Assembly: GCF_002086695.1 (NCBI RefSeq)
Contig: NZ_MVIH01000015.1
Span: 53,445-117,444, forward strand
Length of the DNA stretch: 64,000 nt
Direction of reading: 5' to 3'
DNA from: Mycolicibacterium rhodesiae
GTDB lineage: Bacteria; Actinomycetota; Actinomycetes; Mycobacteriales; Mycobacteriaceae
Within the stretch, counting starts at the first letter, position 1, and the number at the start of each line of letters is the position of its first letter. The notes beneath the pieces are model-generated. The model was not told the DNA's origin. It searched no databases and saw nothing but the letters and a program-made list of their open reading frames with translations. The position numbers were made by a program, and so were the translations under genes. Shown piece by piece: positions 7,776 to 16,037 of the stretch.

Positions 7776-9662
7776 ATGATCACACAGGAACGCGGCTTCC
7801 GACTCGTTCTGGGTGTCCTCGCGTTCGCAGCGATGACAGCTGCTACATCGATGATCGGCTGGTACCATATTTTTACGGGATTCTTCCGCGACAATGACGA
7901 CGAGGGCTATTTCCTGTTCTCCCTCAAGTCTTTTCTCGATAGCGGTTGGCACTACGACGGAACAACCGGCTACGGTCCTTTCTACTACGAGTTCTGGGGC
8001 TCAGTGCTCTCCATCTCCGGATTCGAAGTGGGGCACGACAACAGCCGCTTGATGACGTTGTTCGCCTGGGTGCTGACATGCGTCCTGTTCGGACTTTCCG
8101 CCTGGTGGATAACCCGTAGTGCCATGATCGGATTATTGACCCAATATTGTACATTTCTAGCGCTCTTCAGTCTTGCCCGCGAACCGATGCATCCTGCAGC
8201 CATCATTGCCCTTCTACTCTCAGTAATCGTGGTATTCGCCTGCTTTGTCCGCGAACACACCGCGCGGTTACCGCTCGCGCTACTCGGGGGCGCCGTGATG
8301 GCGCTGATACTTATCAAGATCAACATCGGCGTATTCGCGCTGGCAGCGGTTGCTCTCGTAGCCGTGGTGACTTATCCGGCGCTCAGGCGGATACGCTGGG
8401 TGAGGCCGTTAGGCGAATTCGGCGTTGTGGCACTCCCGCTGCTACTAATGAACTCAAAATTGAGCGAACCGTGGACGCGCCATTTCGCATTCCATATTTC
8501 TGCAGCCGCGCTTGCCGTTGTAATCACGCTGCGCGCCCGCGAAGTTGACCAGCGCGATTCTCGAGAATTATGGTGGTTGGGCGGAGGTTTCGCCTTCTGC
8601 GGGGCAGCCGTTTTCCTTGTGCTCGTGGCCGCCGGAACCACTCCATCCACAATACTCGATGGAACAATAATATTACCGCTGCGCTTTCCCAACCTGCTCT
8701 CATTCCCCCTCCTGCTGCCTAGCTGGACCTACATCCTTGACCTACTAGCCGTGGCGGGGGCGATCGGCTATTGGTACGCCACACGCAACCTTGAATCTCT
8801 TCAGGGCGTGTGGTGGATCTATCTGAGCGCTTCGCTGAGTTTCCTCATCGGCCTCGCAATGGTCACCTCGGTGTCAATGCCAATGAATAATCTCTCCCCA
8901 TTGGTATTCGCCACTTTTGCTTGGGCAGCACTGGCCCGGCTCCCAAACCAGCCGCCCGCAAAAGAAAGGACTGCCTTCGTCAGATCACTACTGCCACCGA
9001 TGGCGGTATTGCAGACATTGCAGGCCTTCCCCATACCATTTGTCCAATCTTATTGGGGAGGCCTGTTGCTGATTCCTGTCGGGATGCTCTGCATCGCGAA
9101 TGGGATTCGCTGGGTCGCCTCAACCCGAAATCAACACGCCCCAAAGACCCATCTGGCGAGAGTCTGCGCAACCACTGCGGCCGTGGGTGTTGCCATCTTG
9201 ATGGGTTTGCATGTCAGTCAAGTATTTAAATACGTTCGCGCCGCATTCGAAGGCTCGACCCCGCTCGGGCTCCGGGGCGCCGAAATGGTCCGCGACAGCC
9301 CCGATAAGGCAGCGAACGTAAAAGCAACTGTGGCCAAAATCGAGGCACAGTGCCAATCATTGGTGGGACATCCTGAAATGGCCAGCTTCTACCTCTGGAC
9401 TGATCATAAGCTGCCAGCAGGCTATGATCCGACCAGTTGGTCGCTGCTATTCGACGGCGCGCCCCAGCAGAAGGCAGTTCAAGTAATGCGGTCACTCCCA
9501 GGCCTGTGTGTGCTCGAGAACAAACCGCAAATCGAATTTTTTTGGGGTCCAGACTCTATGAAACTCCCGAACGACACACTAAACCGTTATTTCAACAGTG
9601 AATTTTCAACCATCGCAGAATTTGGCGATTACACGATCAAGCAACAAAAGACCAGGAACTGA
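7776..9662 (+). CDS. Large polytopic membrane protein of unknown function, possibly GT-C type
   Basis: About 628 residues with 12 or so hydrophobic helices and a soluble C-terminal region of roughly 120 residues. After the first helix there is an acidic loop, RDNDDEGYFLFSLKSFLDSG, followed by YDGTTGYGPFYYEFWG. A first periplasmic loop rich in Asp/Glu fits GT-C membrane glycosyltransferases, where it holds the catalytic acid, but I recognise no specific family. I chose ATG 7776, preceded by GGGAGCGGGG; the open frame extends to 7653 but those residues are Arg-rich and do not look like a membrane-protein start. Codon use is visibly more AT-rich than in the right half of the window, suggesting transfer from elsewhere. 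The next gene converges on it. Confidence 0.75.
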   Translation: MITQERGFRLVLGVLAFAAMTAATSMIGWYHIFTGFFRDNDDEGYFLFSLKSFLDSGWHYDGTTGYGPFYYEFWGSVLSISGFEVGHDNSRLMTLFAWVLTCVLFGLSAWWITRSAMIGLLTQYCTFLALFSLAREPMHPAAIIALLLSVIVVFACFVREHTARLPLALLGGAVMALILIKINIGVFALAAVALVAVVTYPALRRIRWVRPLGEFGVVALPLLLMNSKLSEPWTRHFAFHISAAALAVVITLRAREVDQRDSRELWWLGGGFAFCGAAVFLVLVAAGTTPSTILDGTIILPLRFPNLLSFPLLLPSWTYILDLLAVAGAIGYWYATRNLESLQGVWWIYLSASLSFLIGLAMVTSVSMPMNNLSPLVFATFAWAALARLPNQPPAKERTAFVRSLLPPMAVLQTLQAFPIPFVQSYWGGLLLIPVGMLCIANGIRWVASTRNQHAPKTHLARVCATTAAVGVAILMGLHVSQVFKYVRAAFEGSTPLGLRGAEMVRDSPDKAANVKATVAKIEAQCQSLVGHPEMASFYLWTDHKLPAGYDPTSWSLLFDGAPQQKAVQVMRSLPGLCVLENKPQIEFFWGPDSMKLPNDTLNRYFNSEFSTIAEFGDYTIKQQKTRN

Positions 9663-9741
9663 CCAAGATTTGTCGTGAAGTGCCGCGTCAAGCGGGGTTT
9701 AAATATGCGAAAGCAACTGTCCTACAAGGAATAATTGGTTC

Positions 9742-9774
9742 TGTCAGCGTGCCGGTCAATTGACCGCGCTGACA
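9742..9774. terminator. Palindrome between convergent genes, candidate bidirectional terminator
   Basis: TGTCAGCG at 9742-9749 pairs with CGCTGACA at 9767-9774, and between them lies a second perfect palindrome, GGTCAATTGACC (9754-9765). It sits in the gap between two genes that end facing each other. There is no U-tract, as is usual for mycobacterial hairpin terminators. Confidence 0.45.
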
Positions 9775-9811
9775 CAGGGATGCGGACAGGCCCGAAGATG
9801 ACGGCAAGCAT

Positions 9812-10288
9812 TTAGTTTTTTACGTCGCTTGCGCTGCGCCGGAACGAGAAGTATCGGTGGCCGAAATAGCTGAATAGCGTGAGGGGAACGAGGATGATGA
9901 TCTCCGCCGGGATGCGAGGCACACCCAGTTCAACAAGTATAGGCAAGAGGACCAAGTTGATCGCTCCGGCCACCAAATAGACACTCCAGAAGCGCACGAG
10001 GTCACGCAGGATGTGGCCGTGCACCTGAAATACAAACCGCCGCTGCATCACAAAAGCGAACAGCACACTGAGCACGTGCGAGATGACAACGGTCACCACC
10101 GATCCTGACACCCTGCCGAATCGCTCGTCCACAAAATGCCCCACGGTTTCCGAGCACGCGACGAAGATCGCCAACCCGATAACCGTGTTGATGGCCCCGA
10201 CGATGAGGAACGCTACACGCTGGTCACGGACCAGCCGCAGCAGCAGCCCGGGGAGCGGCGATTCCGGTGGCAGGTCGAATTCGCTCAC
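9812..10288 (-). CDS. GtrA-family membrane protein (second intact copy)
   Basis: A 158-residue, four-helix protein with the family pattern VAFLIVGAINTVIG near residue 25, VMQRRFVFQ in the middle and FGHRYFSFRR at the end. It probably helps move a polyprenyl-linked sugar across the membrane. Its start ATG at 10288 overlaps the stop of rfbG (ATGA), so it is the last gene of an rfbH-rfbG-gtrA operon. A GtrB-type partner, the GT2 at 13585-14523, stands on the opposite strand beyond rfbF. Co-transcription with CDP-dideoxysugar genes hints that the sugar made here reaches the outer side through a lipid carrier. The truncated copy at 1425-1520 resembles this gene rather than the GtrA at 3251. Confidence 0.85.
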   Translation of the reverse strand: MSEFDLPPESPLPGLLLRLVRDQRVAFLIVGAINTVIGLAIFVACSETVGHFVDERFGRVSGSVVTVVISHVLSVLFAFVMQRRFVFQVHGHILRDLVRFWSVYLVAGAINLVLLPILVELGVPRIPAEIIILVPLTLFSYFGHRYFSFRRSASDVKN

Positions 10289-11301
10289 GTCAGGCTCTCG
10301 AACGCCGCGATCTGTTCGCGGGTCAGCTCCAGCGGGTCGGCGCCGTCGTGCACGCGGCGGTACCAGTCGACGGTCCAGGCCAGCGCGTCGCGGAACTGCA
10401 AGCGATCGTGCCAGCCGAGTTCACGCCGTGCTTTGCCGGCGTCGAGCGCCAGCAGGCTCGCCTCGTGCGGGTGTTCGCCGGGCTGGTCGTCCCAGTGCGC
10501 GCCGCCGCCCCACATCTCGGCGGCCAGTGTGGCGACTTCGCCGACCTCGACAAAGCTCTCGCGGCCAGGGCCAAAATTCCACTCCCCCAAGCCTTTTCCA
10601 GCCAGCAGCGCGTCGGCCAGCATCAGATAGCCATTGACACAATCAAGGGCGTGCTGCCAGGGCCGCACGGCACTAGGAAACCGCAGCAGCGGCGCCTGGC
10701 CGCTGGCATAGGCGGCCATCAGGTCGGGCAGCAGACGGTCGCGACTAGCGTCCCCGCCACCGATCACATTGCCGCCGCGGGCAATGGCGGTCGGGCAGCC
10801 GGGGAAGCTGCGGATCCATGATTGGGTCAGCAGATCGGCCATAGCCTTCGACGAGCTGTATGGGTCGTCACCGCCTAGGGGGTCGGTCTCGACGTACCCG
10901 GCCTCCTGGCCGATGTTGCGGTAGACCTTGTCGGTGGTGATGACCACATGCGCCCGCACCGAAGGGGCCGCGGCGACCGCTTCAAGGACGTTGAGGGTGC
11001 CGTTGACGTTGGTCTCGTAGGTGTAGCGAGGATTGCGGTAGGACTCGCGGACCAGCGACTGCGCGGCAAAATGCACCACCACATCGGGGGTCAGCGCCGC
11101 GACCGCGGCAGCCGTCGCCCCCGGATTCCGGATGTCGACTCGCAGGTCGGCGTCGAGCAGCCCCGCGATCCCGCCTCGGGCGAACAGCCCGTCCGGCTCC
11201 GGCTCCAAGGCCAGACCCGACACGCGGTGCCCCCGGCTCAGCAGCAGCAGCGTCAGCCACGGCCCCTTGAATCCGGTATGCCCGGTGACCAGGTAGCGCA
11301 C
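10285..11301 (-). CDS. rfbG: CDP-glucose 4,6-dehydratase
   Basis: A 338-residue extended SDR protein. It starts with the NAD-binding TGHTGFKGPWL, a sequence typical of CDP-glucose rather than dTDP-glucose dehydratases, has VITTDKVYRN at the substrate site and the catalytic pair in YSSSKAMADLL. It converts CDP-D-glucose to CDP-4-keto-6-deoxy-D-glucose in the cytoplasm. The GTG start at 11301 lies two bases after the rfbH stop, and the gene overlaps the following gtrA gene. Together with rfbF (CDP-glucose synthesis) and rfbH (C3 deoxygenation) it gives the standard entry into CDP-3,6-dideoxyhexoses. Confidence 0.93.
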   Translation of the reverse strand: MRYLVTGHTGFKGPWLTLLLLSRGHRVSGLALEPEPDGLFARGGIAGLLDADLRVDIRNPGATAAAVAALTPDVVVHFAAQSLVRESYRNPRYTYETNVNGTLNVLEAVAAAPSVRAHVVITTDKVYRNIGQEAGYVETDPLGGDDPYSSSKAMADLLTQSWIRSFPGCPTAIARGGNVIGGGDASRDRLLPDLMAAYASGQAPLLRFPSAVRPWQHALDCVNGYLMLADALLAGKGLGEWNFGPGRESFVEVGEVATLAAEMWGGGAHWDDQPGEHPHEASLLALDAGKARRELGWHDRLQFRDALAWTVDWYRRVHDGADPLELTREQIAAFESLT

Positions 11302-11303
11302 GG

Positions 11304-12707
11304 CTACCGCGATGCCTCGGCGAGGTATTCGCGGATGGATTCCGCCACGAAATCGAGCATCGGCCGTGTCAGTCCCGGGTAGGTGCCGACCCAGAAGGTG
11401 CGGTTCATCACGATCTCGGTATTTGCCAGGTCCCCGACGATCCGGAAGTCAACGTCACGATAGGCCGGCTGCTTGAGAAGATTGCCGGCGAACAGCTGGC
11501 GGAACCCGATCTTTCGTTCGTTGAGGAACTGCATGAACGCCGTGCGGTCGACCGGGTGTGCGGGGTCGATGGTGATCGGATAACCGAACCAGGACGGCTC
11601 CGATTTGGGCGTGGCTACCGGCAGGATCAGCCCGTCGATGCCGGTGAGTAGCGACGTCAAGTAAGCGAAATTGTCTTTGCGCGCCTGGACGAATCCGTCC
11701 AGCTTGGCCAGCTGTGAAAGGCCCAGCGCCGCCTGCATATCGGTAGCTTTGAGGTTGTATCCGATGTGGCTGTAGATGTACTTGTGGTCGTAGCCGAAGG
11801 GCAGTTCGCCCAGCTGCCATTCGAACCGCTTTTCGCAGGTGTTGTCCATACCGGGAGCGCAATAGCAGTCGCGGCCCCAATCGCGGAACGACTCGACCTG
11901 CTTGCGTACCAATGCCGACTTGACGAACACCGCCCCGCCTTCGCCTGTGGTGATGTGGTGGGCCGGGTAGAAGCTCACCGTGGCGGTATCGCCGAAGCTC
12001 CCTGTTCGCTGACCGTTGTAGGTGGAGCCCAAAGCGTCGCACGAATCCTCAACCAGCCACAGGCCGTGCTTGTCGCACAGTTCCTGCACGAGGTCGAGAT
12101 CAAACGGATTGCCCAGGGTGTGGGCCATCATGATGGCCTTGGTTTTGGGACCCACTGCTTCACGGAGACGATCCGGCATTGCGTCGTAGGTGCCCAGTTC
12201 GATGTCGACGACGACAGGCCGCATCTGGTTCTGGATGATCGGGTTGACTGTGGTGGGAAACCCGGCGGCGACGGTCAGCACCTCGTCGCCGGGTTGCAGG
12301 GACCGTTTGCCGAAGCGCTTGTCGGCGCCGAGCTTGGCGCTGGTCAGGGCGCTCAACGCGCAGAGGTTGGCGCTGGACCCGCTATTGACGAAGACAGCGT
12401 CGCGTGCCCCTACATATCGGGCCAGGGAGCGCTCGAAGAGCGGGTGAAACCGGCCGGCGGTCAGCCAGCCGTCCAGAGAGGCGTCGACCAGCGCGGCAAA
12501 GTCTTGTGGATCCAGAACCTTGCCCGATACCGGCACCGGAGTTACCCCGGGTACGAAATCAGATATCGCGAGCTTGCGCTCCGCGTACCGGCGAACTGCG
12601 GCGAGGATATCCTCCCGGTCCTGCTCAAGTGCGTCTCCAGAACCGGCCCGTCGTGTAATCGGAGACTCCCCTTGTATGCCGATAAGTGATATGGACGAGG
12701 TCGTCAA
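11304..12707 (-). CDS. rfbH: CDP-4-keto-6-deoxy-D-glucose 3-dehydrase (E1), PMP- and iron-sulfur-dependent
   Basis: A 467-residue DegT/DnrJ-fold protein. In aminotransferases of this fold a Lys holds PLP; here it is replaced by His250 in YPAHHITTGEGG, the signature of the E1 dehydrase that uses PMP to remove the C3 hydroxyl. The [2Fe-2S] ligand pattern C-x57-C-x1-C-x7-C is exact: Cys223, Cys281, Cys283 and Cys291. E1 needs an NADH-dependent iron-sulfur flavoprotein reductase (E3, DdhD/AscD type), and no such gene is in this window, so it must be elsewhere or replaced. First gene of the rfbH-rfbG-gtrA operon, divergent from rfbF across a 104-base gap that must hold both promoters. Confidence 0.95.
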   Translation of the reverse strand: MTTSSISLIGIQGESPITRRAGSGDALEQDREDILAAVRRYAERKLAISDFVPGVTPVPVSGKVLDPQDFAALVDASLDGWLTAGRFHPLFERSLARYVGARDAVFVNSGSSANLCALSALTSAKLGADKRFGKRSLQPGDEVLTVAAGFPTTVNPIIQNQMRPVVVDIELGTYDAMPDRLREAVGPKTKAIMMAHTLGNPFDLDLVQELCDKHGLWLVEDSCDALGSTYNGQRTGSFGDTATVSFYPAHHITTGEGGAVFVKSALVRKQVESFRDWGRDCYCAPGMDNTCEKRFEWQLGELPFGYDHKYIYSHIGYNLKATDMQAALGLSQLAKLDGFVQARKDNFAYLTSLLTGIDGLILPVATPKSEPSWFGYPITIDPAHPVDRTAFMQFLNERKIGFRQLFAGNLLKQPAYRDVDFRIVGDLANTEIVMNRTFWVGTYPGLTRPMLDFVAESIREYLAEASR

Positions 12708-12811
12708 AAACCCAACCAGGCGCGTCGCCGCGTTGCTAGTGTGTCACCCGCCCGGCGTCTCAGTGGCGAAACGGCCGTGGGACAGATCACTTCGAGGTGG
12801 GTCGATAGAGA

Positions 12812-13588
12812 ATGAAAGCCGTGATGCTCGCCGGGGGGCTCGGCACGCGAATGCGTGAGGAGACTGAGTTCCGGCCCAAGCCGATGGTCGAGGTGGGCGG
12901 CCGGCCGGTGCTGTGGCACATCATGAAGATTCTGGGCCACTACGGGATCTCCGAGTTCGTAGTCTGCACAGGCTACAAAAGCGAATACATCAAGAACTAT
13001 TTCTCGAACTATGGGGCATCGAATCTCGATTTCACCATTACGCTCGGCGACCAGTCGAGCATCCGCTATCACGGGTCACACGACGAGTTCAACTGGCAGG
13101 TCACCGTTGCCGACACCGGCTTGGACACCATGACCGGTGGGCGGATCAAACGCATACAGAAGTACGTCGGTTGTGAAACGTTCCTCTGCACATACGGCGA
13201 CGGTATCGCGGATGTCGACGTGCACGCCTTGCTGAAGTTCCACCGGTCGCACGGCAAGATCGCCACCATGACGGCCACCCAACCGACAAGCCGATTCGGT
13301 GTCATCGACCTGGAGCAAGATGGTGCGGTCGCCACGTTCCGGGAGAAGCCCCGCACTGAGGATTGGGTCAATATCGGATACTTCCTTTTCGAGCCGGCCG
13401 TCTTCGACTACATCGACGGGGACGACTCGATTCTCGAAGAAAAGCCGTTGCTGCGCCTGGCCGAAGAGCACCAAATTGCCGCCTATCAACATAACGGCTT
13501 CTGGCAGCCCATGGATACTTACCGAGAAGCGCAACTGCTGAATAACCTATGGAATAACGGAAACCCGCCCTGGAAAGTGTGGCAGTGA
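12812..13588 (+). CDS. rfbF: Glucose-1-phosphate cytidylyltransferase
   Basis: A 258-residue nucleotidyltransferase opening with MKAVMLAGGLGTRM and then FRPKPMVEVGGRP, the activator/nucleotide loop of this enzyme class; GDGIADVDVHALLKFH supplies the metal-binding Asp region. It joins CTP and glucose-1-phosphate to make CDP-glucose, the substrate of the rfbG product. Length and sequence fit the RfbF/AscA family without gaps. A purine-rich stretch (CGAGGTGGG) lies about 12 bases upstream. The stop overlaps the next glycosyltransferase as GTGA, so the deoxysugar genes and the following module form one transcription unit. Confidence 0.95.
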   Translation: MKAVMLAGGLGTRMREETEFRPKPMVEVGGRPVLWHIMKILGHYGISEFVVCTGYKSEYIKNYFSNYGASNLDFTITLGDQSSIRYHGSHDEFNWQVTVADTGLDTMTGGRIKRIQKYVGCETFLCTYGDGIADVDVHALLKFHRSHGKIATMTATQPTSRFGVIDLEQDGAVATFREKPRTEDWVNIGYFLFEPAVFDYIDGDDSILEEKPLLRLAEEHQIAAYQHNGFWQPMDTYREAQLLNNLWNNGNPPWKVWQ

Positions 13589-14523
13589 AGAAGATTGCAT
13601 GTGTCATTCCTGCATACAACGAAAGTGAATGCGTCGACGAGCTCGCCAAGCGGCTCACCGAAGTGTTCGATACCGAATCGACATATGAATTCGAGGCAAT
13701 CATTGTCGAAAACGGATCCGATGACGACACAATGGAAAAGCTGCTCGCCATTAACAAAGCCGATCCGCGCTTTAAAATCTTACAGCTCGCCCGCAACTTT
13801 GGGATGGACGGAGGATTGACTGCTGGTCTCAACGTTGTCGATGCAGATGCCGTCGTCCTCATGACAGCAGATCTGCAGGACCCTCCGGAATTCATTCCTG
13901 AAATGATCCGCAAATGGGAAGAGGGCTACGAGAATATATATGGAATGATTACCGAACGCCGTGGCACCGGCCCTATTCGTGCGATGAACTCCAAGCTGTT
14001 TTATTGGCTCGCTAGCGCGCTCACAAACGATCGAATCACCAGAAACGCTAGCGACTTCCGACTAGTTGACCGGAAGGTGTATGAGACAGTTCGATCTATG
14101 GATGAGCGCAACCGATTCGTCCGTGGTTTGTTCTCCTGGGTCGGTTTCAAGTCGACGGGTCTGGCCTTGGCGCGCCCGCCTCGTTTCGCTGGAGAATCAA
14201 AAGCGTACAGTTTGGGCGTCCTAACTCTTGCATTCAAGGGCATATTCGCACATTCCTATGCACCACTTCGACTCATCACCATCACAGGTTTCGCTTTGAG
14301 TATCATTGCAGCCATAGCCACACTTATCTTTGCCATACGCATCCTCCTTTTCGCAGAGTTGCCATTTCCAGGCTACGGATCACTCATCTGCATCATGCTC
14401 ATTGGCTTCGGGGTAACTACACTATTTCTAGGCGTCGCCGGAGAATACCTCGGACTTATCTACGAAGAAGTCAAACAACGGCCTAATTTCATTATTTCTA
14501 CAAAGGTTGGTATAACCGAATGA
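13585..14523 (+). CDS. GtrB-like family 2 glycosyltransferase
   Basis: About 312 residues: a catalytic domain (IACVIPAYNE, IIVENGSDDDTME, MTADLQDPPE) and two C-terminal membrane helices from about residue 230, the layout of polyprenyl-phosphate glycosyltransferases. The GTG at 13585 overlaps the rfbF stop as GTGA; another GTG six bases upstream is possible. Its stop overlaps the NeuB-like gene as ATGA. It is a candidate to load the CDP-derived sugar onto a lipid carrier, with the GtrA at 9812 as partner; this is inferred from position. Codon use is clearly more AT-rich than in rfbF, so the two genes may have different origins. Confidence 0.87.
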   Translation: MKKIACVIPAYNESECVDELAKRLTEVFDTESTYEFEAIIVENGSDDDTMEKLLAINKADPRFKILQLARNFGMDGGLTAGLNVVDADAVVLMTADLQDPPEFIPEMIRKWEEGYENIYGMITERRGTGPIRAMNSKLFYWLASALTNDRITRNASDFRLVDRKVYETVRSMDERNRFVRGLFSWVGFKSTGLALARPPRFAGESKAYSLGVLTLAFKGIFAHSYAPLRLITITGFALSIIAAIATLIFAIRILLFAELPFPGYGSLICIMLIGFGVTTLFLGVAGEYLGLIYEEVKQRPNFIISTKVGITE

Positions 14524-16037
14524 AAACTGGTGTAGCATCCTCGCAGATTCCAGACTGGCTTTTCATTTTCGAAATGGCCAACAACCACATGGGCGACGTC
14601 GACCATGGTGTGCGCCTCGTAAGTGAATTCGGCTCGGTAGCCAAGGATTTCGACTTCAGATTCGCCTTCAAGATGCAGTACCGCGCGCTCGACACCTTCA
14701 TCCACCCCGACTATCAGGGCCGCGACGACATCAAATACATCAAGCGGTTCGAGGAAACTCGCTTGAGCCCCAGGCAGACGCGCAAGCTCGTCGATGCGAT
14801 CCGTGACAATGGATTCGTCCCCGTGTGCACACCTTTCGACGAGGAATCAGTGGACAGGGTGGTGGCCGATGGCTTCGACATCCTCAAGATCGCGAGCTGC
14901 TCTCTTACTGATTGGCCGCTGCTCGAGAAGGCGGTGAGCAGCGCGCTGCCTATGATCGTCTCGACCGCGGGATCGACCATCGAAGAGATCGACAATGTCG
15001 TTGCTTTCCTCAAACATCGCAATCGGGATTTTGTGCTCATGCATTGCGTGGCCGAATATCCGACAAGCGATGACAAGCTTCAACTCAATCAGATCGACTT
15101 CCTGCGCCAGCGCTACGACGACGTCCGCATCGGTTACTCGACCCACGAGCGTCCGACTGAGACGCTGCCGGTGGCGGTCGCCATAGGCAAGGGCTGCACG
15201 GTGTTCGAAAAACATGTCGGGCTAACCACAGACAGATACGGCATCAACGGCTATTCGGCGGGACCTGCTCAGACGCGCGCGTGGCTTGAGATGGCGCAGA
15301 CGGCCCGCACTATCAGCGGCATCTCCGGCGAGCGCTCCAAGGCAACACCCGACGAGCTGGGGAGTCTTTTGTCACTGCGACGTGGCGTTTTCGCCGACCG
15401 TGACATCAAAGCCGGTGAGCGTATCGGCAGTGGCGACGTCTTCATGGCGATCCCGACGCAAGAAGGTCACGTCACCGCGAATGACTGGTCGAAATACAGT
15501 CACTACTACGCGATAGCGGACATTCGGAAGAACGACCCGATCCTCGTCTCGAACAGTCGGCGCGAGGAAGTGCGCGAGAAGGTTTTCGACATAGTTCAGC
15601 GCGTGAAGTCCCTACTTACGCAAGCAAATGTGGTGGTTCCCGGGCAAGCCGAACTAGAGGTCTCGCACCATTACGGCATTGACAACTTCGATGAATTCGG
15701 CATCACCATGATCACAGTGGTGAACCGTGAATACTGCAAGAAACTCATCGTCGTATTGCCGGGTCAACACCATCCGGAGCAGTACCACAATCAAAAGGAG
15801 GAAACATTTCACGTCCTCTACGGCGATCTCGACATCACACTTGATGGAGAGGCTCGCGAATGCGGGCCCGGGGATGTCATTACGGTCGAGCGGACCGTGC
15901 GTCATGCCTTCACCAGCAAGACCGGCGCGATCTTCGAGGAGATCTCCTCGACTCATCACAAAGATGACTCCTTCTATACCGATCCTAAGGTCGGCGAGAA
16001 TAAGCAGCGCAAAACCCTTCTGACACATTGGATGTGA
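14520..16037 (+). CDS. NeuB-family synthase fused to SAF and cupin domains
   Basis: A 505-residue, three-part protein. Residues 1 to about 280 are the TIM barrel of sialic-acid-synthase-type enzymes, which condense phosphoenolpyruvate with an aldose to give a 3-deoxy-2-keto sugar acid. The two metal-binding histidines are kept: His209 in GYSTHERP and His232 in FEKHVGLT. Residues 285 to 345 look like the SAF (antifreeze-like) domain. Residues 400 to 505 form a cupin with metal-ligand candidates His417/418, His423, Glu428 and His462, as in sugar isomerases or epimerases. No nonulosonic-acid partner gene (NeuA, NeuC, PseB, LegB) is present. It sits directly before a ThDP enzyme and is coupled to it by a TGATG overlap, so its keto-acid product may be that enzyme's donor. 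Confidence 0.85.
   Translation: MKTGVASSQIPDWLFIFEMANNHMGDVDHGVRLVSEFGSVAKDFDFRFAFKMQYRALDTFIHPDYQGRDDIKYIKRFEETRLSPRQTRKLVDAIRDNGFVPVCTPFDEESVDRVVADGFDILKIASCSLTDWPLLEKAVSSALPMIVSTAGSTIEEIDNVVAFLKHRNRDFVLMHCVAEYPTSDDKLQLNQIDFLRQRYDDVRIGYSTHERPTETLPVAVAIGKGCTVFEKHVGLTTDRYGINGYSAGPAQTRAWLEMAQTARTISGISGERSKATPDELGSLLSLRRGVFADRDIKAGERIGSGDVFMAIPTQEGHVTANDWSKYSHYYAIADIRKNDPILVSNSRREEVREKVFDIVQRVKSLLTQANVVVPGQAELEVSHHYGIDNFDEFGITMITVVNREYCKKLIVVLPGQHHPEQYHNQKEETFHVLYGDLDITLDGEARECGPGDVITVERTVRHAFTSKTGAIFEEISSTHHKDDSFYTDPKVGENKQRKTLLTHWM

Noticed and set aside
11304..12707. Sugar aminotransferase of the DegT family
   Set aside because: The PLP Lys is replaced by His250 and the iron-sulfur cysteines are present, so it is a dehydrase.
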